Below are positions 54,100 through 62,621 of a DNA stretch of 64,000 nt, piece after piece (position 1 is the first letter of the stretch; every line of letters begins with the position of its first letter). The notes beneath the pieces were generated by a model. That model was not told where the DNA came from, searched no databases, and was given only the letters and a program-made list of their open reading frames with translations. Source of the stretch: Acidobacteriaceae bacterium (GTDB lineage: Bacteria > Acidobacteriota > Terriglobia > Terriglobales > Acidobacteriaceae); NCBI GenBank assembly GCA_027452245.1, contig DAIDGW010000029.1, forward strand, positions 19,734 to 83,733. The letters run 5' to 3'. The translations under genes were made by a program, and so were the position numbers.

Positions 54100-55260
54100 G
54101 TGTCTGACTCGCAAATAGACGAGCAGTTTCTTTCGGAGGCCCTTGACCTGGCACACCGGGGAATTGGCCTGGCATCGCCGAACCCATGTGTCGGAGCAGT
54201 AATCGTCGATGCCACCGGCCGGGTGATCGGCAGAGGCACGCATACCTATGAAGGTCGTAAGCATGCCGAAATTGTTGCGCTCGAAGAGGCTGGAGCGGCT
54301 GCCAAAGGTTCGACCGTTTACCTCAATTTAGAGCCCTGTTCCCACGTGGGGCGCACCGGGCCGTGTGCCGATGCGCTGACTCAAGCTGGTGTCAAAAGGG
54401 TAGTCGCGTGCATGCCGGACCCGAATCCGCTTGTCGCCGGCCGCGGATTCGAGAAGCTCCGGAATGCGGGAATGCAGGTGGATGTGGGGCGCCTGCAGCG
54501 CGAGGCACAGCGGTTAAACGAAGGTTTTGCCCGATATATTCGCTCACGGCGTCCTTTCCTTACTCTTAAATCTGCGATGACGCTGGATGGAAAGATCGCG
54601 CCTGCCCGGCGTCAGGATCGTCACGCTCAGCAGAACGAATTTCGCGGGACATGGATTACGGGTGAACTGGCCCGCAATCACGTGCAGCGCTTGCGCCATG
54701 AGAATGACGCGTTGCTTGCAGGGATCGGAACGGCACTGGCGGATAATCCGATGCTTAGCGATCGTACCGGTCTTCCGCGGCGGCGGCCATTGCTGCGCGT
54801 GGTTTTGGATTCGAAACTGCAAATCCCATTGCAGTCCCGCCTGGTGCAGGATGCAAGGCGAAACGGGCGGCAGGACCTATTGGTTATTTGTGCGTCGTCG
54901 CCGGAAGAGCGGAAGAAGGCGCAATTGTTGGATTGTGGTGTTCAAGTGGAAGAGATCAGGACAATCCAGGGGCAGGTGGATTTCGTAGCAGTGTTGCGGC
55001 GTTTAGCTGAGTTGGAAATCACCAAGCTGATGATCGAGGGCGGTTCACGGATTAACGCAAGCGCGCTCGCATCGGGTCTGGTCGACAAGATGTTTCTGTT
55101 TTATGCACCGTCGATTCTGGGAGACGCGAAAGCGGTTCCGTTTGCGTCCGGCGAAATCAGGATAGAGAACGGTGATAGCTCTTTGAAAGATGTTACTTTG
55201 CATCGTTTTGGAGACGACATTGCCATCGAAGGCTACTTGCGCGATCCGTATAGCGATTGA
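54100..55260 (+). CDS. ribD: bifunctional riboflavin deaminase/reductase
   Basis: A 386-residue enzyme of riboflavin synthesis from GTG 54100. The N-terminal cytidine-deaminase-like domain holds the zinc site (GRKHAEIVAL and PCSHVGRTGPC). The C-terminal reductase domain has LKSAMTLDGKIA and IMIEGG-like LMIEGGSRINA motifs. It acts on the diaminohydroxyphosphoribosylaminopyrimidine intermediate. ribE follows 34 bp later on the same strand; ribA/ribB and ribH are not in the window. No FMN riboswitch is present upstream because ftsY abuts it. Confidence 0.95.
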   Translation: MSDSQIDEQFLSEALDLAHRGIGLASPNPCVGAVIVDATGRVIGRGTHTYEGRKHAEIVALEEAGAAAKGSTVYLNLEPCSHVGRTGPCADALTQAGVKRVVACMPDPNPLVAGRGFEKLRNAGMQVDVGRLQREAQRLNEGFARYIRSRRPFLTLKSAMTLDGKIAPARRQDRHAQQNEFRGTWITGELARNHVQRLRHENDALLAGIGTALADNPMLSDRTGLPRRRPLLRVVLDSKLQIPLQSRLVQDARRNGRQDLLVICASSPEERKKAQLLDCGVQVEEIRTIQGQVDFVAVLRRLAELEITKLMIEGGSRINASALASGLVDKMFLFYAPSILGDAKAVPFASGEIRIENGDSSLKDVTLHRFGDDIAIEGYLRDPYSD

Positions 55261-55294
55261 TGGCCTATGATAGAGAGTTTCATCCGAGGTGCTC

Positions 55295-55939
55295 ATGTTT
55301 ACCGGAATCATTGAAGAAGTCGGCAAGATCACGGACATCGTCCAACGAGGGGAAAATCGGCGGGTCACGATCGCGGCGGCAAAGGCTCCGAAAGAGCTCA
55401 AGACCGGAGACAGTATTGCCGTAAGTGGGGTTTGCCTGACGGCGCTGGACATCCAGTCGGGGTCCTTTTCGGCCGACCTTGCTCCCGAAACGTGGGTGCG
55501 CACGTCGCTCTCGCGGCTGCACAAGGGTGCGCTAGTGAATTTGGAACTGCCGATGAAAGCCGATGGGCGCTTTGGGGGACACGTCGTGCAGGGCCACGTG
55601 GATGGTGTGGGCAAGCTGATCGGGCTGGAACGCATCGGGAATTCCGAGAACTGGTGGCTGCACATCGAATTGCCGCCGGAGATCGAGAAGTACACGGTTT
55701 ACAAAGGTTCTGTTTGCATCGAGGGTATCAGCCTGACGGTTGCCAAGCTGAGTGACAAGCGATGCACGATTGCCATTATTCCGCACACCGTGGAGATGAC
55801 GAATTTGGGGTCGCTGAAGCCTGGCGATCCGGTAAACCTGGAAGCGGACCTGATTGGGAAATACGTCGAGAAGATGATGAAGGCGGAACGTCCCGAGAGT
55901 TCTCTGAAGATTGAAGATCTTGTGCAGCAGGGTTTTTGA
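55295..55939 (+). CDS. ribE: riboflavin synthase alpha subunit
   Basis: The 214-residue product begins MFTGIIEEVG at ATG 55295, with GAGGT at 55286-55290; an ATG two codons earlier is possible. It has two homologous lumazine-binding barrels: the first includes SIAVSGVCLTALD and the second SVCIEGISLTVAK, each with the family GxxLT motif. It dismutates two 6,7-dimethyl-8-ribityllumazine molecules to give riboflavin. It follows ribD and precedes the convergent ATPase gene. Confidence 0.96.
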   Translation: MFTGIIEEVGKITDIVQRGENRRVTIAAAKAPKELKTGDSIAVSGVCLTALDIQSGSFSADLAPETWVRTSLSRLHKGALVNLELPMKADGRFGGHVVQGHVDGVGKLIGLERIGNSENWWLHIELPPEIEKYTVYKGSVCIEGISLTVAKLSDKRCTIAIIPHTVEMTNLGSLKPGDPVNLEADLIGKYVEKMMKAERPESSLKIEDLVQQGF

Positions 55940-55964
55940 GGCGCTGAGCGGGATTTTGCGAGAT

Positions 55965-56726
55965 TCAGGCTTCGATTTTTAATTCGTCGAGTTCCAGGAA
56001 TTCCTGCACGATAGGCTCGCGAACTTTCTCCATCTCCGCATAAGTCCCAAAGAAGATGGCCTGGCCTTCGTAAAGAAAAACTACGCGTTCGGCCAGCTTT
56101 TTCGCAAGCCTCATGTCGTGAGTCACGACTATGCTGGTGAGATTGAGCTGTGTCTTCAATCGTTTGATCAAGTCACCCAGCAGTTGCGCCATGAGCGGAT
56201 CGACCATCGTTGTCGGCTCGTCATAAAGCACGCACTCAGGACGGGCGGCCAAAGCGCGCGCAATGGCAACGGATCGCTTCATCCCGGTGGATAGATCGGA
56301 AGGAAGTAAATCCCGCATCTCTTCGACCCCCACCATGCGCAGCAATCCATCTACGATCTGGTAAATCTGTTCTTCGCTGAGTTCCTCCGTTTCGCGAAGA
56401 GGAAAGGCGACGTTCTCGCCGACGGTGAGTGAGTCAAACAGAGCCCCGTTTTGGAAAACCATTGTGACCTTCTTACGGATATGTTCCATTTGCTCTTCGT
56501 CGTAGTAGGTGATGTCCTCGCCGGCGACGAATACGCGACCGGAATCGGGCTTCAGAAAGCCCATGATTTGATGCAGGGACACGGATTTGCCCACACCGCT
56601 GCGCCCGAGGATGCAGACGGTTTCTCCGGGCATCACGTCGAAGCTCACATTCTTCAGTACGTGATTGTCGCCGAAGGACTTGGAGACCTCGCGAAATTCG
56701 ATGTAGGGGTGGAGGGAGTCCGGCAT
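55965..56726 (-). CDS. ABC transporter ATPase of the MlaF/Ttg2A type
   Basis: A 253-residue ABC ATPase. The Walker A is GRSGVGKSVS, the Walker B region is CVLYDEPTTMVDP and the signature reads LSTGMKRSVAIARALA, as in Mla/phospholipid-transport ATPases. An N-terminal ADP-like start (YIEFREVSKSFGDNHVLK) is normal. No permease (MlaE) or substrate-binding (MlaD) gene is adjacent: ribE lies downstream and mobA upstream, so it is an orphan in this window. Its partner must be encoded elsewhere. Confidence 0.9.
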   Translation of the reverse strand: MPDSLHPYIEFREVSKSFGDNHVLKNVSFDVMPGETVCILGRSGVGKSVSLHQIMGFLKPDSGRVFVAGEDITYYDEEQMEHIRKKVTMVFQNGALFDSLTVGENVAFPLRETEELSEEQIYQIVDGLLRMVGVEEMRDLLPSDLSTGMKRSVAIARALAARPECVLYDEPTTMVDPLMAQLLGDLIKRLKTQLNLTSIVVTHDMRLAKKLAERVVFLYEGQAIFFGTYAEMEKVREPIVQEFLELDELKIEA

Positions 56727-56773
56727 GAGTTTGTAGAGATTAGCTTATCAGCGGTATGCGGCTATTTGGGAAG

Positions 56774-57382
56774 TTAACGGGAAGGATGCGGGCTGGGACG
56801 AGCTGCGGAGTGTACATCCTGAGGAGTGTTCAGGTTGCGGAACATATCGCAGGAAAATCTGGCGGCAATCAGATCGTTTTCTTCGACGGTTTGCACGTTG
56901 ACCGAACCATACAAAGCGTCGATCTTGTAGCGGTGAGCTCTTAGTGCTGTTTCGGCGCACTGAGCAAATTGCCGGCGGTATACAGCGCAGAGTGGCTGCC
57001 ATCGGCCTCCGGTGCGGGGTACGGTGACGACGGCACTGGAGGCGCGGGCGCGGGAGACGAGATAGCGCAGGAGATCCGAGGACAGGAAGGGGAGGTCGAC
57101 TGCGAGAATCAGGTTCAGTTCATATTTGGACGACTGCAGGGCCGCGTGGATTCCGCCCAAGGGGCCGGCATCCGCAAAGGTGTCTTCAACGGTAGGAGCA
57201 AATGCAGCGAACTTCGTGGCTGGACCGACAATCTGGACCTGTGGTACCAGCGACCTGGCAATCTCCAGGGCGGTGGCGAGGAGGGTCTGTCCGCCGAATT
57301 GGAGCAGGGCTTTGTCGGTGCCCATGCGCGTGCTTTTGCCCCCCGCAAGGATGAAGGCTGCGGCCTCAGCGGCGTCATGCAT
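56774..57382 (-). CDS. mobA: molybdenum cofactor guanylyltransferase MobA
   Basis: A 202-residue protein from ATG 57382, with another ATG five codons earlier. AFILAGGKSTRMGTDKALL is the GTP-binding LAGGxSxRMGxDKALL motif. LAVDLPFLSSDLL and GGRWQPLCAVYRR further match MobA. It attaches GMP to molybdopterin for molybdoenzymes, none of which is recognisable here. It is on the same strand as, and 47 bp upstream of, the Mla-type ATPase; a functional link is not obvious. Confidence 0.92.
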   Translation of the reverse strand: MHDAAEAAAFILAGGKSTRMGTDKALLQFGGQTLLATALEIARSLVPQVQIVGPATKFAAFAPTVEDTFADAGPLGGIHAALQSSKYELNLILAVDLPFLSSDLLRYLVSRARASSAVVTVPRTGGRWQPLCAVYRRQFAQCAETALRAHRYKIDALYGSVNVQTVEENDLIAARFSCDMFRNLNTPQDVHSAARPSPHPSR

Positions 57383-57579
57383 TCGGCAATAGTACATAGT
57401 CTTAAGACGGTTGCGGTCGGAATTTCAAAAGCGACGATTTTCGAGCAGTTTGGGCAAGGCCGGAGCTTGAATTGGCCGCCGTGCCTCTTATGCACGAAAG
57501 TAACCTACCCAAAGTCAGGGGTTCGCGAGATGATGACGGCGTCCTAGGGTGATGGTTCGAGCCCGGAAGTGACCCAGTC

Positions 57580-58107
57580 ATGCCGCAAAAAATCATGGAT
57601 GTGCTTATGCTTGGGCGGTGCTCCCACGAGTTTTCCTGGCCGCGTCGCGCCGCAGATGGAAATTACTACCAGGTTTGCCTGCTATGTGCCGCTGAATACA
57701 AGTACGACTGGGCTACGATGCGCCGGACCGAGCGCGTGGAACATTCGCGTCCAGAGACGGGAATTCGACGCAGCCATTCGCGGGAAAAGAAGCCGTCATG
57801 GGTTCCCCGCGCGCGGCGTCTGAAGCTCGACCTGCCGCTGCGCTACCGGGTTAACAAAACGAGCAACTGGTACGAAGGAACAATAGAAAACATCAGCCAG
57901 ACCGGTGTACTGTTTATTGGTCCGCAGCAGTTGCCGGTGAATGCTTTGATCGAAATGGTCTTCGAGATGCCGGAAGAAATTTCGGGACAGAAGAACAGTA
58001 ATGTTCTTTGCCAAGGCCGGGTAATGCGTACGAAGGAAGCGGCGCAGGAAGAGAGCGAGACGAGCGCGCTAGCGGCCTCGATCATGGATTACAAATTCAT
58101 TCACTAA
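57580..58107 (+). CDS. PilZ-domain protein
   Basis: A 175-residue protein with a N-terminal Cys/His region (CSHEFSW and YYQVCLLCAAEYKYDW) that may bind zinc, followed by a basic linker and a PilZ domain. The PilZ motif begins RARRLKLDLPLRYR and continues YEGTIENISQTGVLFIG, which keeps the (D/N)xSxxG part of the c-di-GMP binding site; the usual RxxxR is approximated by the Arg-rich stretch before it. It is probably a c-di-GMP effector, in the same signalling pathway as the HD-GYP protein at 51185. No operon partner is obvious. Confidence 0.82.
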   Translation: MPQKIMDVLMLGRCSHEFSWPRRAADGNYYQVCLLCAAEYKYDWATMRRTERVEHSRPETGIRRSHSREKKPSWVPRARRLKLDLPLRYRVNKTSNWYEGTIENISQTGVLFIGPQQLPVNALIEMVFEMPEEISGQKNSNVLCQGRVMRTKEAAQEESETSALAASIMDYKFIH

Positions 58108-58223
58108 ACCCAATTACGAGCTTTGTTCGTGTGTCCTAAATTACATCTTCCAAAGATCGCCATAGCATCTAAAATAGAAGTAGTCGAGTAGCTCACCCAG
58201 GGCGTACTGTCAGGAGTCGAAAT

Positions 58224-59300
58224 ATGAAAACCAGATCCCAGTCTGTGTGCGTTAGTTTGCTTACGCTCGTTCTGGCTTTGACGTGTGCCTGCGCCAAGAA
58301 GCCAAATGACGCCAAGATTTCCGCTGATATCCAAAGCAAGTTCAGCCAGGATTCCGGGCTGGCAAGTAAACAACTCACGGTCCAGTCCAGCAACGGAGCG
58401 GTTACGCTGTCGGGCACAGTGGATAACAATGAAGAGCGCGACGTGGCTTCGCGGCTGGCAGCTTCCGTCAATGGTGTAAAGCAGGTGATTAACAACCTGG
58501 ACGTTGCGAATGCGGCGGCACCAAGTCCTGCGGCACAACCGGATGTTGCCCAAAGCGCGCCCTCGCCTGAGCCGATGGAAGAAAAACATGCTCCCAGAAA
58601 GTCCAGAAGAAGCCATCGCGACGACTCGATGAGTCAGTCTGCGCAAGATAATTCCGGCCAAAATATGGCCGAGAATAATCCTCCTCCGGCGCAGCCGATG
58701 CAGCAGCAGCCAGCGCCCGCGCCAGTACCGCCTCCGCCGCCTAAGAAGTACATCATCGATCAGGGAACCCAGCTCTCGATCCGGCTGATTGATGCAATCG
58801 ACAGTGAGAAGAACAAGACGGGCGATACCTTTCATGCCACTCTGAATACACCGCTGACCTCCGATGGGGAACTGGCGGTTGCAGCCGGATCGGATGTGAC
58901 AGGGCATTTGGCAGAAGTGAAGAGTGCGGGGAAGTTCGCGGGACAGTCTCTGGTCGTTGCCCAACTCGATAGCATCACGGTCGGAGGGAAGACGTACAAC
59001 ATTCAGACGGATCAATACCGTAAACAGGGTAGTTCACGCGGCAAGAACACGGCCGAAAAAGTAGGAGCCGGAGCCGTCCTCGGTGGCATCATTGGCGCTT
59101 TGGCGGGCGGTGGAAAAGGCGCAGCGATCGGCGCGGCGGCGGGCGGCGGTATCGGCGGTGGTGTGCAGGCCGCGACCAAAGGACAGCAGATCAAGCTGCC
59201 CTCGGAAACCGTATTGAACTTCACGCTGCAAGCGCCGGTAACGGTCATTAAGGCCGTGAATCCGAACGCCGGACGCCCGAAGCTGGCTGAATCGCAGTAG
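58224..59300 (+). CDS. BON-domain lipoprotein with glycine-zipper-like segment
   Basis: A 358-residue lipoprotein with a signal ending ALTCAC. A BON domain (AKISADIQSKFSQDSGL to NNEERDVASRLAASVNGVKQVINNL) follows, then a long Pro/Gln/Ala linker with Pro runs, and a second beta-rich domain (ISIRLIDAIDSEKNKTGDTFHATLN-like) with a Gly-rich segment (GGIIGALAGGGKGAAIGAAAGGGIGGG). BON domains bind phospholipids or peptidoglycan. Likely anchored in the envelope. A very good terminator-like hairpin follows at 59325. Confidence 0.82.
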   Translation: MKTRSQSVCVSLLTLVLALTCACAKKPNDAKISADIQSKFSQDSGLASKQLTVQSSNGAVTLSGTVDNNEERDVASRLAASVNGVKQVINNLDVANAAAPSPAAQPDVAQSAPSPEPMEEKHAPRKSRRSHRDDSMSQSAQDNSGQNMAENNPPPAQPMQQQPAPAPVPPPPPKKYIIDQGTQLSIRLIDAIDSEKNKTGDTFHATLNTPLTSDGELAVAAGSDVTGHLAEVKSAGKFAGQSLVVAQLDSITVGGKTYNIQTDQYRKQGSSRGKNTAEKVGAGAVLGGIIGALAGGGKGAAIGAAAGGGIGGGVQAATKGQQIKLPSETVLNFTLQAPVTVIKAVNPNAGRPKLAESQ

Positions 59301-59324
59301 ATTCTAAGAAGCTATGAGCAATGT

Positions 59325-59358
59325 CACAGTGCTCTTCCGGGAGCACTGTGCGTGTTTT
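59325..59358 (+). terminator. intrinsic terminator after the BON lipoprotein gene
   Basis: CACAGTGCTC (59325-59334) pairs perfectly with GAGCACTGTG (59341-59350) around a 6-nt loop; CGTGTTTT follows. It lies 24 bp after the stop codon and would sit inside the coding frame if the next gene started at 59314, which argues against that start. Confidence 0.8.
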
Positions 59359-59424
59359 AGGGTTACTCGCAAGGCGAATCCTTCCCCTAACCCCGTGAAC
59401 CCGGCGATTGTTGTACGATGCGGC

Positions 59425-59907
59425 ATGGCTTCGACCGCCGCCCTCCTACACACACACAATGACGGCCTGAGACTGGGACGCGCGCTGGAGACTCTACGTG
59501 CCTGCGAAGAGTTCTACGTGGTCGATCACGCATCGTCAGACGCGACCGTGCGCGTGGCGCGGCAGTATGGAGCGTGTGTGCTTTCTTTTTCTTCGTGGAG
59601 AGACGCCCTGCAGGCTACCAAATGTGAACGGATTTTGTGCATTAAGCCCAACGAATCGGTAAGTGAAGCTCTGGAAGCCAGCCTTTTTGAACTGCGCTTC
59701 GAACCGGTCCATTCAAAACGTGGCTATTCGCTTCATATACACCGGGAAAGTGCGAACGGATGGGTTAAAGGATCTTCTCCGGAACTGCGTGTTATTGCCA
59801 AGGACTGGCCGATTTCGGAAGGGGGACTTCCGGTTCAGGATACACCCCAGGGTTCATCCGAAGTGCGGCACCTTGCCGGTTGTTTGTATTCATTTAGCCG
59901 TCCGTAG
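59425..59907 (+). CDS. short glycosyltransferase-2-like protein
   Basis: ATG 59425 gives 160 residues and was chosen over 59314 because a terminator hairpin lies between them. The start ALLHTHNDGLRLGRALETL followed by EEFYVVDHASSDATVRVA resembles the first part of the GT-A fold of family 2 glycosyltransferases, with a D-x-S-S-D loop. It is much shorter than usual, and the downstream substrate part is missing or diverged, so it might be a degraded or partial enzyme. Function cannot be assigned. Confidence 0.55.
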   Translation: MASTAALLHTHNDGLRLGRALETLRACEEFYVVDHASSDATVRVARQYGACVLSFSSWRDALQATKCERILCIKPNESVSEALEASLFELRFEPVHSKRGYSLHIHRESANGWVKGSSPELRVIAKDWPISEGGLPVQDTPQGSSEVRHLAGCLYSFSRP

Positions 59908-60021
59908 CATCACAGTCCCAACGCACAAAAGGGTGTGATTATCGTCACATTCGAGTTGCAGAGCTGCGCCTAGACTGCGTTGTTGTAGCAGTCCGGCCTC
60001 GCAAGCCGCCAGGAGGAAGCT

Positions 60022-60462
60022 ATGCGTTTATCTAAATTCATTCCGCTGTCAGCTGTTATGGTCATAGTTTCGGCGTTTGCCGTAGCACAAGAGGCGCAGA
60101 CTGCGCCCACGATCAAGCATGTGCCAATTGCGCGTTCGTCACCGATTTCGGGTAAGGAGATGTACAAGAGTTATTGCGCCGTTTGCCATGGTACGGATGC
60201 GACAGGGGAAGGTCCGGCAGCGTCGGCATTGAAGTTGCCCCCGACTAACCTGACCCAACTTGCCAAGAATAACGGCGGGCAGTATCCCTCCGCGCATGTG
60301 GCTGCCGTAATCCGGGGACAAGCCGATCTGGCCGCGCATGGTAGCAAAGATATGCCGGTGTGGGGGCCGTTGTTCTCCAGCATCAGCAACGGACACGAAG
60401 CGGAAGTTCAGCAGCGCATCGCAAATCTGGTTGAATACATAGGTACCCTGCAATCCAAGTAG
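60022..60462 (+). CDS. class I cytochrome c
   Basis: A 146-residue protein with a signal peptide (FIPLSAVMVIVSAFAVAQ) and an AGGAGGA ribosome binding site right before the ATG. The heme motif CAVCH (C52, C55, H56) is followed by GTDATGEGP, and MPVWG provides the distal Met ligand near the C-terminus. The sequence corresponds to a small mono-heme periplasmic electron carrier. Redox partners are not adjacent; the orphan oxidase subunit III at 13950 is far away. A hairpin with a 9-nt loop follows (60486). Confidence 0.9.
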   Translation: MRLSKFIPLSAVMVIVSAFAVAQEAQTAPTIKHVPIARSSPISGKEMYKSYCAVCHGTDATGEGPAASALKLPPTNLTQLAKNNGGQYPSAHVAAVIRGQADLAAHGSKDMPVWGPLFSSISNGHEAEVQQRIANLVEYIGTLQSK

Positions 60463-60485
60463 CGACTCTGGAGTGTCGGGGCAAG

Positions 60486-60514
60486 GCAATCCGGGGATGG
60501 TATTCCCGGATTGC
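60486..60514 (+). terminator. hairpin after the cytochrome c gene (weak terminator)
   Basis: GCAATCCGGG (60486-60495) pairs with CCCGGATTGC (60505-60514) around a 9-nt loop. The downstream sequence TTCCGCCCTTTCTT is only moderately T-rich, so termination is plausible but not certain. Confidence 0.55.
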
Positions 60515-60701
60515 TTCCGCCCTTTCTTATACCAAGCAATCTGGAACGTTTCGTATGTGAACTGGAGGCACGCCTTCCGGCTTCGGCGATTGTGTCCGTT
60601 AGGACAATGACTTCAGTACCCTTAGCGACCACTCTGGAGCCTCTTATAATCCTCTCAAGATGTAGAAAAATCAGCGTTCTGCATAGAGACGCTGTTGCGC
60701 A

Positions 60702-61655
60702 GTGGTGCGGGATAGGGAAGGCACAGCCGATACAGTGGATTCAGTCTTGGCATCTTCGCTTTTCATTTTGGGGCTCGCGTTTGGGAGCTTCCTGAATGTG
60801 TGTATCTACCGGCTGCCGAGAGGTTTGTCAGTGGTGACGCCCCGCTCCGCCTGCCCGAAGTGCAAGCACCCGATTGCGTTTTATGACAATATCCCCGTCC
60901 TGAGCTGGATTCTGCTCGGCGGGCGATGCCGGCAGTGCCGTACCCCCATTTCGCCGCGCTACCTTGTCATCGAGATGCTGACCGGTGCACTCTTTCTGGC
61001 CTGCTATTGGCATTTCGGACTTAGCCTGCAGACCCCGAAATATTGTGTCCTGGCCTTTCTGTTGCTGGGGTTGATCTTTACGGACGCAGAGACCAAGCTG
61101 CTTCCAGACAAACTGACCCTAACGGGACTGGCGCTAGGAGTGTTTTTCAGCTTGATTGTGCCGATCAACGATCTGGCACGACAGTTCCTACCCGATGTAG
61201 TGAGCATGCCATTCAGAACAGATGTCACGGTGCGGCTCCTGTCGTTCCTTGATTCTCTTTTGGGGGCGGCGGTGGGCGCCGCGTTCATTTATGGGGTTGG
61301 AGCCATGTACCTGCGCTGGCGGGGTGTGGAAGGAATGGGGTTGGGAGATGTCAAGTTGATGGCTATGGTGGGAGCGTTTCTTGGCATCAAGCTCACGATT
61401 CTGACGATATTTACCGCTTCGATAGCTGGTTCGCTGTGTGGACTGGGAACTGTTTGCGTCGTATGGGTGAAGCGGACCCGCAGATTCATGGTTTCACGAA
61501 CAAACGCCGGTGCTGCTCGCAGCCGGGCCTGGCGATCGGCACAGCTGGTTTATCGCTCGTACCAGATGCCGTTCGGTGTGTTTCTCGGGAGCATGGCGCT
61601 GTTGGCATCATTTGTTGGGAAGCAGTTCCTGCATTGGTATGGAGGTTTATGGTAA
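60702..61655 (+). CDS. pilD: type IV prepilin peptidase/methyltransferase (A24)
   Basis: A 317-residue membrane aspartyl protease that removes prepilin leaders and N-methylates the new end. It starts at GTG 60702. The cytoplasmic N-terminal zinc-binding loop with CPKCKHP and CRQCRTP is present, and the catalytic aspartates lie in IFTDAETKLLPD and GLGDVKLM. Membrane spans are numerous. It overlaps the next gene by seven bases. Structural pilin genes are not in this window. Confidence 0.94.
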   Translation: MVRDREGTADTVDSVLASSLFILGLAFGSFLNVCIYRLPRGLSVVTPRSACPKCKHPIAFYDNIPVLSWILLGGRCRQCRTPISPRYLVIEMLTGALFLACYWHFGLSLQTPKYCVLAFLLLGLIFTDAETKLLPDKLTLTGLALGVFFSLIVPINDLARQFLPDVVSMPFRTDVTVRLLSFLDSLLGAAVGAAFIYGVGAMYLRWRGVEGMGLGDVKLMAMVGAFLGIKLTILTIFTASIAGSLCGLGTVCVVWVKRTRRFMVSRTNAGAARSRAWRSAQLVYRSYQMPFGVFLGSMALLASFVGKQFLHWYGGLW

Positions 61656-62539
61656 CGGCCATCACAAATCCAGTGCTGGTGCGGGGCATGATCGTCTTGT
61701 GCTGTGCAGGGTTTGCATTCGTGATGGGGGTAATCAGCATGCGACTGCTGCGCAAGAACATTTCGGAGGAGGCAGACCTTACTCCGGAGTCCGGGAAATC
61801 TCCTCAGACGCTTCCTTTCCACCTTTACAGCACGGTCATCCAGCAACTCAAGCAGCAGAAGCATGAACTGCAGGTACAAACGCAGGCGGAGCAGCGGCGC
61901 GCACGGATGAGCGAAAATTTCAGCCAAGCCGTGCTCTCGAACCTGTCTTCGGGTGTCCTGGTGTTTGGTACGAATGGATTGGTTAAGCAGGCGAATTCAG
62001 CAGCGAAAGAGATTTTGGGACTAGCTTCGCCGGTAGGAATGGGCGCAGATGAAATTTTTCGAAATGCCAATGCAAGCAGCAAGCCGTTGAAGGATGGGAT
62101 CGAGACGCACGCGGGAAGTCTTGCCGCAGAGGTGCACTGCGTTCTGCGCGAAGGCAGTTCGCGGCGCCAGACTGAGGCCGACCACACGACCCCGGGTGGA
62201 ATTACTCGTAGGATCGCCATGACGGTTTCTCCCGTGCCGGCAAATGATGGCACGCTGGCAGGCGTTGCGTGCCTGATTAACGATCGCAGCGAGGTTGAGC
62301 AGATCCGGCGCGAGCAGTTGTTGCGGCAGGAAATCTCGAGCGAGATGGCCTTACGGCTGCGCAACTCTCTGGTCACGATTTCGGGATATGCACAACAACT
62401 AGCCAGTAGCGGAGATCCTGAGTTCGCCAAGCAGTTAGCGGCTTACATCGCCGAAGAGACATCGCATCTGGACCGTAGCATTGGCGGATTTTTGGCAGAG
62501 GAATCGAAGGCAAAGGCGACAGCGAATGCCTCAGTTTAA
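61649..62539 (+). CDS. PAS-domain membrane protein with degenerate histidine-kinase-like segment
   Basis: I chose ATG 61649 (GGAGG at 61641-61645), giving 296 residues; the frame is open further upstream only as a shadow of pilD. A membrane span (MIVLCCAGFAFVMGVISM) and a coiled coil are followed by a PAS-like domain (AVLSNLSSGVLVFGTNGLVKQ). The last part, ISSEMALRLRNSLVTISGYAQQL, aligns in pattern with the HisKA phosphoacceptor helix of NtrB-type kinases, but the His is replaced by Leu and no ATPase domain follows. It is overlapped with pilD and may be a sensing adaptor in pilus regulation. Confidence 0.7.
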   Translation: MVTAITNPVLVRGMIVLCCAGFAFVMGVISMRLLRKNISEEADLTPESGKSPQTLPFHLYSTVIQQLKQQKHELQVQTQAEQRRARMSENFSQAVLSNLSSGVLVFGTNGLVKQANSAAKEILGLASPVGMGADEIFRNANASSKPLKDGIETHAGSLAAEVHCVLREGSSRRQTEADHTTPGGITRRIAMTVSPVPANDGTLAGVACLINDRSEVEQIRREQLLRQEISSEMALRLRNSLVTISGYAQQLASSGDPEFAKQLAAYIAEETSHLDRSIGGFLAEESKAKATANASV

Positions 62540-62621
62540 GGGAATGGCGTATGGGAATCTGAGGAATCTTCGAGCGCCAGCATCGAAGATATGCTTCGCA
62601 AGAATAAAAAGGACGGTAACC

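Noticed and set aside
57505..57580. GGTTCGAGCCC resembling a tRNA T-loop
   Set aside because: The flanking bases do not form a T-stem and no acceptor, D or anticodon arm can be built.
59314..59424. Upstream start for the short GT2-like gene
   Set aside because: A perfect 10-bp terminator hairpin lies inside this extension and the extra residues have no family similarity.
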